NCBI GenBank assembly: GCA_947396885.1
Contig: OX377204.1
Location: 24,745,706 to 24,809,705 of the forward strand
Direction: 5' to 3'
DNA: 64,000 nucleotides
From: Heligmosomoides polygyrus polygyrus
Lineage: Eukaryota > Nematoda > Chromadorea > Rhabditida > Heligmosomidae
A model generated the notes under the pieces. The model searched no databases. It was not told where the DNA came from and saw only the letters and a list, made by a program, of their open reading frames with translations. The first letter of the stretch is position 1. Every line of letters starts with the position of its first letter. Made by a program: the position numbers and the translations under genes. Positions 24,401 to 36,400 of the stretch are shown one piece after another.

Positions 24401-27400
24401 GGACGCACAACTCGCTCCTCCTTTCCAAGAGTCCCCCTTGATGAGACGCATGAGTCCAGCCGTACCAGCCTCCAGCCCTTTCTGAGTCGTGTCGACTCGA
24501 CCTTGAGAGGCATTTGTTGTTTGTTTAGGTTACTAACTAGGAATCGTTCTTGTTGTGGCATTTCACTGATAAACTAATAATATCAACATCGGGAGGCAAA
24601 ACTACAAGAGCGGCCACCGCTGCGACAATGGTGCATCGGCCAAATCGGTGATCAGGATGACCAGTCGCCACGCGTTCTTTTTGTAGTGTTTGCGCGGCCA
24701 AGTTAAAGTAGTCACCATGGCCTTAGGTCGAGAAGCAACTTGTGGCAGGAGTTGTTTTTCGACTTAGGCCTCCCGGGATGGTATACTATTGAAACTTAAA
24801 AGCTTGCCACGGAGCGCGTTTGCTACGACGTGAGCGTTGGACCGTAAGGCTGGGATCCGGCGGCCGGGATGGCCCGGGGCCAAGGATGCAGCCGGGATGG
24901 CCCGGAGCCGTAGAGGCCCAGAAGTCGGGTAACGTTGTTCGCACTAAGCACCTCGTTGTAGCTAATTCACCTCTTTGTCAGGCCGGCCGTTCAGCGAACG
25001 TTGCTTATTCTCACTGTTGTATTATTGTATTTCACATCTTTATTATCATCGAGTAATAATCGCCTAACATCGACCACATCACATTCACCACATTTTTTCT
25101 CTTGATGGAGAGGATATCTCTTCAGAAATTTGGAAATTGTCGACTACCGTTGAACCACGATAGGAAATGGCTACATTACGCAGCTGCAAGTCGCAGATTA
25201 CAAGGACGCTCAATAAGCTGACCGCAACCTTGGACGGCATGGACGTCAGTTTATTGCAGTGGCACGAAATCCCCACCAACTGTAGTTCAGTTGAGGAACG
25301 CCTAAACTTTTGATTGCTAGGAAAGCAACTCTTGCTGAAGCGAAAACTCTCGTGGACTTACTTTTAGCTAACGCTAAAGATAAGTTCGAGATAGCTGTCA
25401 ATTTCGCCAAAAGTACGCCTACTGACAGTGAGAAAACGATAAATGAGATCGATGAGCACTGGGAAGAGCACCATGGAGATGAAGTGGAGGAAAGAGCTTT
25501 AGAGTTTATTTGTAAGGTGAGCGCTCACTTGGCAAGAATATCGATGGTAGAAGAACACCTAAGAAAAGGCTCTGATAGAGATTCTTCTCATATGCCACTC
25601 GATTTTACTGCTGATCATCGTGTTTCTTTCAATACGCCTAATGATTCCGCTTCTTCCAATCATCATGACGCCTATAATGACCGCCGTGGTTCTTCTATGC
25701 TTGAAACGCCGCCAACGCAGAGTCATTCTAGATTCGAGGTCCACAATGCAGCAATTTCACCGGCTATAGAGGAAGCTTCCAACGTCTCGCCAGGACAAAT
25801 CGAGAAGATTTCTGTGCAGCCATTCCATGGAGACGTGAGTCAGTTCAATGAATTTTGGTGCACCTTTGATACGCTGATTCATTCCAATCCTACCATTCCG
25901 GTGTCCGCCAAGTTCATTTACTTAAAATCATCACTGAAAGGAAACGCGGCCCACGTACTTCATGGCATCCACAACACAAAGCAGAATTATGACTTGGCCG
26001 TAGAGCTTCTTCACAAGCGCTTCAATAAACCGCAATCCGCTCGTAATGCTATTTTCTATCAAATCAGAGATCTGCCTGATGCTTCGTCTTCTTCTCTCTC
26101 GCAAAGAAATACTCTATGTCAATTACAGTCACTCCTAGCCCAACTTTCGAGATATGAGAACATTTCTACTTCAACCGCTATGATTCAAATTGTTTTGGAG
26201 AAGTTTCCTCTCTCGATACGGCAGGATGTGGCAAAAAGAGAACACGGCTCTAGTTCTGTTTGGACTTTAGAGCAACTTCTAGAAGGAATCGATGCGGTTA
26301 TAGAAGAACTCGAAGCCGTTGAAAATTATCGCACTATCAAGTCTGTTGTTGAATATCCTGTCAACGCTGTTAATTCTTCGCCTTCATATAGGAAGTCTCC
26401 ACCACCTAACTGGGATCCACAGACTTGTTGTTTCTGCCGTTCGATGCGCCACCCATCTTTGAGATGCACAAGAAACATTCCATGTAGTGATCGTCGCCGC
26501 ATCGTCAGGATGTACAAACTTTGCTGGAAATGCTTTAAAGACGACCATTCTAGCCGAGTTTGTACCCTTCCATCTTGCGAACGTTGCGGATTAGACCATA
26601 ACGTGCTGTTATGCAATTCCTATGATAAGCCAATGCAATCGCCTGTACGTTTTCATCCATCCAATACTCATAGCCATGGACGTTCACGACAGTTTCGCTC
26701 GAACAGCCCTCGACATAGAAGCAGCTCACGTGAACCATCTTGTGAATCTGTTAGGTCTCGTGACTCCTCTCGTAATAGTCATGAATCAATACGCCTTCCT
26801 AATCGTAAACCACCTTCTTCACCTCGAAGAGTTCCCTTCAATACGCCTATAAGGGATGCGTCACCCCTAACCCATTTTGATGAACGACATCACAAGGTGA
26901 ATGCATGTTCTACTTCTTTTGATAGTCCTATGAACTCGGAGGATGAGTTAGAGAACATGATGAGGTGCCTCACAGTTGGAGTCAGCTCCGCAGATGCAGG
27001 TCATACGCCTGTGAGACAGTCGAAAAGCAAAATCACGCCTAGGCTTATGATAGTCGATGCAATGGCGTACAGCTATCAAAGTCGCACCTACGAATCTGTT
27101 TCCGTTCTCTTAGACACTGGTTCACAACCAAGCTTTATTACAGCAGCGGCTGTTAAGCGCCTGGGACTCTCAATTGAAGAATATCGTGACATCACCTTAG
27201 TGACACTAGGAGGAAATCCAGTGACTGAAAGGTTAGGTATTGTCGAAGTAACGTTCATGGATTGCGATGGTCAACGACTACGCATACGCCTATATGTTAA
27301 GGACAGATTAACTGCCCCGCAACCTACGCCTATTATAAATCAAGATGACTTAGCCGCCATTCAGTCATGGAATATTTCAATTCCATGCCAAAGATCTAGT

Positions 27401-30400
27401 CTTCAGTCGCCTGAAATCCTGATTGGAATCAATCATTACTGGGAAGTGTTAACGCGAAAACCATCTCGCGTTCTACCATCAGGTCTTGTACTTACATTTT
27501 TCAGATTCGGTCCGATCATATCAGGAATGGAGTTCAATGTCACACTGCAAACTATTCAGGAGGACGATAACTCTAAAACAGACAATCTGAAGGACGACGA
27601 CGTGAAGAATCTAGCAAGTAAGCTTTGGAAACTAGAGGTTGTTGGAATTACTGACGATCCAGATCCGCTATTCGACAGTCAAGAAAACGATCGCGTTGTT
27701 AAGGAGTTTTTCGAAACCGCTACTGAAATAGACGGATTCCTTCACGTGAAATTTCCGTGGAAAATGGACCATCCGCCTTTAGCCGATAACAAACAGCTCG
27801 CTTACAAACGCCTACAAAGTCAACTCAAAGCTCTAAGTAGTCGTCCTGAAATATTAAACGCCTATTCAAATGTATTCGAAAGTCAGCTTTCCTCTGGAGT
27901 CATAGAAGGGGTAGAAGAAGCTTCTCCGAATAGCAGTTTGTGCTACTATTTGCCACACCAGGCAATTATTAAGGAAAGCTCTACATCTCCAATCAGAGTT
28001 GTCTCTGACGCTTCATCTCACTATAAAGGATCGCCTAGTCTCAATGATTGCCTTCATCAGGGGCCTACAATCTTACCAAGTCTTATAGGAATTCTCTTAA
28101 GAATGAGAACCTATCGATTTCTCCTAATATCTGACGTGGAAAGACATTGAAAGAAACACCTATGTCGACAATGTCATACTTGGTGCGGACGGCTATAATG
28201 AAGCTCTTCGAAAATACAAGGACGCTAAATCAACATTTGCTGCGATGCACATGAACTTACGCGAGTTCTTGTGCAACTCCGAGAAGATCAACGAAGAGAT
28301 ACTTCCGTCAGATCGCATGAAAAGCGTAGAAAAGGCAAAGGTTCTAGGGTTAAAATGGAATGCTATCAATGACACGTTGGAGATGCAACTTAGAATTGCC
28401 TGTATTGAAGTTTCCTCCAAAAGAACCGCTCTGCAAGCATTAGCATCAACATTCGATCCGCTTGGATTATTGTCGCCTTTTCTTGTCAAGTTCAAAATGT
28501 TCATTCAGGATCTGTGGTCCAGCTCATACGACTGGGATCAACCTATTTCAAACGAGGACGCAGGAAAATGGAAGGAACTCATCAACGCAGTACGTTTTCC
28601 TATCACACCAATTCCACGCCTGATACTACCCTCACTTTATGACGGAAAATACGAGTTATACGTTTTTGCTGATGCGTCGAACCGTGCGTATGCATGTTGC
28701 GCATATTTAGCACACAAATCTGAGAACAACTTTTCATCGCATTTGATGATCGCCAAAAGTCGCTTAAATCCCAAGAAGAAGCTAACAATTCCACGATTGG
28801 AACTGCTCGTTATCTTCATTGCAGTACGCCTAGCAAAGTTCATTTTGTCGCAGTTAACTGCACTTCCACTTAATTCGCTTCACATTTTCTCGGATTCTCA
28901 AATCGCTCTTCATTGGCTTCACTCAAAGAAAGCACAAAAAACCTTCGTCCAAAACAAAGCTGTTGCTATTAGGAAAAATTTAGATGAAATTCGAAATCAA
29001 AACATAACGCCTAAACTTCACTACGTTCAGTCTTCCGATAACCCGGCAGACTGCGCAACGCGTGGTCTTAGCACAAACACAACGGAGCAACATATATGGT
29101 GGCATGGACCGAGATTTCTCGAATTGCAGGAAGAAAAATGGCCACACAGTCAAATGGACTTCTCAATTCCCCCTAATGGGATAGACCAGGACGATCTCGA
29201 ATTAAAGGTGCACATTTTATGCAAGGCCGACATGGATGACACGTACGAATCTGTTGTTCCATTTCACTGCACCAATCGCTATGTAAAGCTCGTTCGTATC
29301 GTTGTTTACGCCTTCAAATTTCTTCGAATTCGCATCTTTTCGCGTCTCAGGTCTCCCCTTTTGAAGGAACGTTTAGCCAGTAGCATGCCTCTCGTCGAAA
29401 GTTGCACTACAAACGGTAACTTAACTGCCGAAGAGTTTCGTATGGCTGAGCATGTCCTTCTAATTGAACATTATCGAGAAAGCTCACTCGAGCTGAAGAA
29501 ACTTCCACTCGAAAAGTTCAATGCGCACTGTACTGAAGAAGGCTTGATTAGGTGCCCAAATCGCTTACAAAACGCTAACATCGCAATGGACTCCAAGTGT
29601 CCTATTTTGCTGTCTGCAAAACACGCCTTGACGAAACTTCTCATTCTTCATTATCACAAACGCCTGATGCACTCTGGGGTGCAACAAACTGTTAGCGCGT
29701 TAAAAGCGAAGTACTTCATACCCAAGATTCTTTCAGTCGTCGCGAAGATCCTTAGGACGTGTACTATTTGCAAAAAAGCAAATGGAAACGCCTATCGTTA
29801 TCCTAATATGCCTAGCCTGCCCAAAGAACGCGTAACTAGGTGCAGACCTTTCCAAAAGACTGGTCTGGATTACTTAGGCCCTTTGCCATATCGAAGCAGC
29901 TCGGGTGCAGTTTGCAAAGCCTGGGTATGTCTCTTTACATGCATGGCAACAAGGGCTGTTCACCTGGAAACAGTCAAAAACAACACAGCGACGGAATTTC
30001 TCATGGCATTCAGACGATTCAGTGCTCGTAGAGGGATACCAGAGGTCGTTATAAGCGATAACTCAACAACATTTAAATCAGGCAGCGAATGCCTTACACA
30101 CATTTTCGCCAATCAGACAGTTAAGGATTTCGGAACAAACCACAATATTTCCTGGAGATTCATCACCCCTCTTTCTCCATGGAAAGGGGGCTTTTATGAA
30201 CGCCTAGTAGGCATATTCAAAAACGCCTTCAGGAAAACCGTGGGACGTTCAATCCTACCATTCGAACAATTCTACACATTAGTCGTTGAAGCAGAGTCGG
30301 TCATGAATTCTCGACCGTTGACATCAGTACGTTCGTCGGACTCTGACTTCAAAATATTACGACCTATCGACTTCATTTCTCCCGAAGTTGAGTTGAACTT

Positions 30401-33400
30401 CCCATGTTCGGATCCTTTAGATGAATGCGATTACTCAATTTCTGCAAAAGAACGCCTAATACAGTGGCACAATAGCAATATCCTCTGTCTTGAATACTTT
30501 TGGAAGCTATGGCATATTGACTACTTGCAAGCTGTCGCTGATCGCAATCAAAAACGGTTACGACAGGGACGCTGAACTCCTTGTGAAATCGCAATCAACG
30601 ACGTCGTAATAATTGCCGACGAGTCACTATCTAGGAACCAATGGCCTTTAGGAATCGTAATAGCAACGAAGCTCAGCGAAGATGGTACCATTAGATCCGC
30701 AGCAGTACGAACGCCTAAGGGAAATACATTAGAACGCTCAATAAACCACCTCTATCCGTTGGAAATACGTGCAGTAGAAAATTATGGCGAAAAGATACAA
30801 CCGTCAACAAGTGAAAGGCGCAAACAACCATCGCGAACGTGCAAAAACTAACAACTCGTTGATTTGTTGTCATGTTGTGATAGTTATCGTTCAGTTTGTC
30901 TTCCTGTTTTCTTGTACTCACCATCCCCACAAAGGAATTCCATTACGCCTCTTGAATCAGTGAAGTTTGAGAAGTTTAAAGGTCTGTCCAAAACGTGCTC
31001 TAATCCTAACGGGATACGGTTAAATAGTATTTTACTATTTTCATGCCTTTCGCCCGATTCTGGGCTTATTTCTTAAAAATATGTTAAACAAGGACACCAA
31101 TGAAAAGACCTTATAAACATCCCTCAAACTTCAAAATTTCAAACCAATCTAGGCTAAAACACTCACGTTTCACACGTTTCCTCATCCGCTTCCCGTCTAA
31201 GCGTCATTTGCTCGCTGTTTCGCACGTTAGGATGTTTCGGTGCAATTGCACACTAGGCCGCCTATTTCACGCCTATTATTAAACCACTTGTCCTTCGCCG
31301 AGGAAATAAACGTTTTTCTTCAATTTTGGATTCCTAAGCCTTCACACGAGGTTGCTAGAACCTTCCTATGTCTAAGATCGCTCCTAATTTCCGCACATTA
31401 CGCCTGTTTCACGGTCCAGTCTCCCATTTTCGCCCTTTCGTCAAGTTTTTTTCGCTGTTTTCAGGTGAATAAGGGTTCGAGTACCCACGTGGGCTCCGGT
31501 AATGGCATCCATCGACATGTCCGGCTCAGTCAAGGATGGCCTGGCTCAGTCAAGGAGGTCAGTTGATACTCCAAGCTCAAACGATAATGTCGTGGATAGC
31601 AGTATAAACTCGATGGGGGTGGATAAACAACGACTGCTTAGCTCGTTATCAGCTTTCCCCCAAATGGCGGAGCAGAAGATAAATGGAGAGATTAGCTTAA
31701 AATCCACTTCGGACAAGAACGAGGCCCCCACGCTTTTACAAAAAATTAAAAATTTGTGCGAGGGTAGGGATCCTAACGGTGATTGTGCAGCGGATTGTTC
31801 GAATACGACAATAGTTTCCAACAACTATTCCTTCGCGCTTGAGCTTCTTCAGTCGCTAACCCTGGCGGTCAATGTAGACCACGTCTTCTCTATTTCGCAC
31901 CTCTCAAATCGCGATTTCAAACACATTGACGCCTACCTCAAAGACGAGCTATATTTGTTCCTGAGGGAGAAAGCTACCGACGAAATTATAACGCCTACTC
32001 CAACCCAAATCAATGAGGGGATGAATGGCGATTTCACCGTTTTCTGCGTGACTCAAGCGCTGAAATCGTTGAATTGCCATTGCAAAGCCCTAACATCGCC
32101 TCACATTGAGGTCGCAGGAACGCCTTGGGACGATGTCCGAAAAATATTGAGATGGATTCAAGATGCAACCACACTGATAGCCAATATAAATTGCCAACGC
32201 AGTATAGTGGAAAGGAAACTACTACCACGCGTCTTCGAACCCTCCAAGGAGCTCGCCGATCTCGCCTCCAAGCTACACCGGTTTGGAGTCACGCCCTTGA
32301 AGATCAACACCCTGTTTGCTGATGCGGATACAACTCTCAACTACGCCTATGATATTATCTCAAAGTTGCGCACCTTCCTTGAATCGCACCTGGAGGACTG
32401 TGAAATCGCCAAAAAAGATTACCATGGGGCCAAATCAGACATCAACAACGCCTCAAGAAGAACACATGGTCTTTCCTCCCCCGCCCCCCAGCCTGGATCG
32501 CAACGATCCAGAGATCAGTTCGTATCAACCACGCCTCCTCCGAATTATAACGGTTGCGTGTTTTGCGGAAGCCGGAACCATTACAGCGTACTCTGCATGA
32601 GGACGCCTAAACTTTCGGAAAGAGCTATGTCATTGGTGAGAGCAGGGAGGTGCCTTAAGTGCATTAGTCGCCACGAGCCAGGACAATGCAAACGAAGAAG
32701 CTGGTGCCTCACCTGCCATTCATATACTCATCATCAGGCCTTATGTGGCCAAGGAGATGTGATCATAAATGACGTTGAGGGCCCACTTCAGGAATACTAC
32801 GACATGATGAGCCGTCTGTCTGAGTGTTCATACACCTCATACCGCTCGCGTAAGAGGGCAAGGTTAGACAGAGAGGGTTAGGAGACATTTTAAGATTGCT
32901 GAATTGCTGCTCAAAAGAAACTGCTCATTTTTGACTCCAATTTTGCCGTTAGTTCTTACACATGACTAAACGATAAAGAGAATGAACGCCTATACCAGAC
33001 ATGAATCAAGGACGCTATTTCAATCACGCCTAAATAGTTGTGAGCCTCATTCATTGTTACAATAACGCCGCGTTATTGTAATAATGAACTATTCGCAGTT
33101 GCGAAAGCGCTCGTGGAGGGAGACCACGTAAAGAATTTTTTAGCCGTCAATTACCTTTCGGAACTAAATCAAGTAGGCAAAGTTTTGAGGAAATCTCTCC
33201 CACTCAAGCATTTTGATCACATAACGGTGCAAAACGGCACTCAGTAGGAAATTTATCTGTTCTTAACTTGTCTGCGGTCCGTCGTGAAGTCAAGAATTTC
33301 CGAGGTCCCTCCGCGCCATCACGATCATGGTCAACCGTCGTCACGAGCACGAATGGTCGATAAACGAAGTCCGGTCGAGTCCCACTCAAACTACGCGTAT

Positions 33401-36400
33401 GGCTGCTGCTTTCGAAGTCCGACTCCTCAACTACTACCCTCTGCGATCTACTTCTACCTAATTCCGCCAAGAGATACGTCATCTTCGTCACGTTAAGTGT
33501 TATCTATTCGTTTCGTGTCACGATTGTTACTGTTGCGCTGCTTTTATTGTTGACGTGTCACTTAGTTGACCCGTTTGGTATGGGTAGGGCTAACTCGTAG
33601 TTCTGGGCACATCCATATAATGAGTTCTCCTCGAGTCGACACTTCCTCGACCCCAACCTCATGCATCGGACCTCATGCTCTGGGATCGCCTGTCTTAACA
33701 ATCGTCAGCATCGTCGTCAGCATCGACTACGCTCAACTACTTCGTCATCTCGTATTCGGAAGGATACTTCGTCGGCGGCCCCCAGTGTCGCGCCAAACGC
33801 AACTTCAAAATTGGCGCCGTCTACCGTTTCGTGCAATCTACCGTACCTCGTCAACGACTCGAACAATTTTGGGCAGGAAGTGGACCGAATACGACTGCTG
33901 CTGCCCGTCGACAGGACGCCGAACTCGCTCCTCCACTCCGACAGCCCCGTCGAATGGACGCCACGGATCCAGCTCCTTAACCCGAGAACCCCTCAACTGG
34001 AATCCCAAGTCCCGTTTTTCCTCACCATAACCCTTTCGACAGGACGCACAACTCGCTCCTCCTTTCCAAGAGTCCCCCTTGATGAGACGCATGAGTCCAG
34101 CCGTACCAGCCTCCAGCCCTTTCTGAGTCGTGTCGACTCGACCTTGAGGGGCATTCGTTGTTTGTTTAGGTTACTAACTAGGAATCGTTCTTGTTGTGGC
34201 ATTTCACTGATAAACTAATAATATCAACATCGGGAGGCAAAACTACAAGAGCGGCCACCGCTGCGACAAGTTCTGTTCGTAGCTAGGGGCACTCCTAATT
34301 CGCGTTTTTCTGATTGTGATTTGCCGAGGGTAAGAAGTAAGGAAACCAACGAACGTTTGCATTCTCCGTCCAGGTAGCTGTATCCAGCGCTACAAGCGCA
34401 CACTCCGTCAGTGCATTCCAGTGCCGAGTTTTCCGAGAACTCTTCCGTGGTATTTCGCAACGAAGAGCACTGTGCCGAGATCTGAAGAAATCGGAGTGGG
34501 AAATCGTCCCAACCACACTACTTATTCCCGCTCTCAATGGCTACAGAGACATGAAGTTCTGCCGTTGGGTTAAGTGCTTAACTTACATGGCAACTGTCAC
34601 CATGGTAGGCAGTTGGGTAGCATTGGCCGTCGTGATAGATATCCTCTAATGAGACACATGGCTTCGGGCAGCATATCTGGAAATAAATCTTGAGAACAAT
34701 ACATAGTGGAGCTGAAGCACATGGCTTCGGAAACCTTCCTTAAATACACAGGGTGTCTCAAAAAATGTATACACTGTTTGAAAGGTGATAACTGGCCGTT
34801 TCGATTACTCACAGTAAAGGTACCGAAAAAGTTAAAGGCTCCTATAAAATCTTAGGAAAATAGAAATTCTCTGACGTATCAGCGGCATGGAGTGCGCCAT
34901 GCACTTCTCTGAAAGTTTGCATTTTACACTCGATTGATCGTGTTTTGTTTGAATGCATGTCGTAATTTCTTCACAAAATGGCCGTTTCGATTGATTTGTG
35001 CTTCTTTTAAGGTTTGAAACTTAAAAACACACTATGGACTGAGAAAATTGAAGGGTATCCCAAAAAATGGGACATATGCCGACACAAGGCAGTCTTTTTG
35101 AAGCGGATAGCTTTTCGAGGGTAACAATCTTGCTGCATTTCATCGCTGAATGTCAAAGCGGAAGGCTGCCATTCTGTTATTTTCACTAAATCAGCATCAT
35201 TATGATCTGCTTTTAAAGTCACAAGTGGTAAAGTTAGTAAAACAAATGAAAACAACATGAGTTGGATTTCGTGAACACATCTAAGGGCAACAGCGAGAGA
35301 CAGCTGGTGTTAAGCATACTCTTTGGGGCGTGTCGGACGAGTTTGTCGTAGCACACTACCCTGGTTACTGTTTGGTAAGCTTACAAACAAAAAATTTGTA
35401 ACAAATGCATCAGAAATAAGCTTGATGCATGCTCTTAGCAAATGAAATCGTTTTGGCTTTCGATCAGATATCCAACACTGACTAAAAGAAACAATGAAAC
35501 AAAGAAAAGTAAAGAAAGAAGTAAAAAACAGAAGAAGTACTTGTCAGTCGTGAATGATCATTAATCTGAATAGAAGGCGATGGAGTAGCATCACTCAATA
35601 CTAAGCTCGCAAACTATCGTAGTAGCGCATTCACTACTCATTGACGGCTGAGCATGTCCAATGCTCATGTTTTTGCAGTGTTTCTGGCTTCAAATGAGAA
35701 CCGCACCAGGCGCATAGTTGGGTATGATGCAATAATCAGAGTAATCCAATTAACCCTCTAAAGACGACAAATTGATGAAACTTAAAGTCGATAAGGTTCA
35801 ACCTCATGGTAAGAATCTCGTAGCACATAACGGGCATAATGTTGTGCCAAAATCGAGAGAATACGGAGACGACAATCTAACCAGAGGAGTACTCCAGATT
35901 ACGCTCACCGATTTTTCCGTAAACACAGTGTCCTTGTGACAATAGAATTCCATCGGACAGCTCTCACATCCATAATGAGGTGGAGTGCTGGTCTCGTGAG
36001 GCTCTCCGACAGGGCAGACGGGTCGAGTTTCCGTTGGTGATGGGCAGCAGAAGCCCTGTCGCAAAACAGCGTTAAGTATTATCAAATTGTACGAAGAGAT
36101 CTGTAAGAATACCTGGTAGTAGCCTGGTCTGGAGGCGTCGTCAAACAGTGGCACGCAGTAGTATTCAACCGGGCAGTCATCCGCTTCGTTTAGCGACCAG
36201 TCGGATAGAGTATTATTGTTCGGATTAACTAATTCAGAAGCATAGCTTTGAGTGAATTTCGGCACTAAACCGTTTCACACACCTGCCACAACCTTCTTTT
36301 GTATGCTGTTCGGCTTCTGACTATGGAAAAGTAGCCTTGCCAGTGATGACTTCATTGAGCACGTTACTATCTCTTGGGAAATCATCAGCGGCTGTCCGTG

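Larger units (their letters stand above)
24145..34268 (+). mobile_element. BEL/Pao LTR retrotransposon with an extra third ORF
   Basis: 10,124 bp. Order: LTR 24145-24627, primer binding site 24629, leader with a short repeat (GCCGGGATGGCCCGG twice near 24865-24915), gag-protease-RT start (25167-28150), rest of pol (28143-30851), third ORF (31502-32881), 3-prime untranslated part, LTR 33786-34268. The BEL/Pao assignment rests on a DUF1759-like gag, the protease DTGS, RT motif YVDN, and the integrase end PWKGGFYERLV. LTRs differ at 5 of 483 positions, so the insertion is fairly recent. Gag-pol is broken in three places while the third ORF is intact. It is antisense to the host gene in intron 10. 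I saw no clear polypurine tract before the right LTR. Confidence 0.95.

Noticed and set aside
24071..24577. 168-aa frame through the left LTR and its 185-aa twin at 33661-34218
   Set aside because: The two match only because the LTRs are repeats; the frames cross the LTR border into unrelated flanks and have no motif.
33740..33785. Polypurine tract before the right LTR
   Set aside because: The sequence there is mixed and C-rich; only GGAAGGA at a distance. Not annotated as a PPT.
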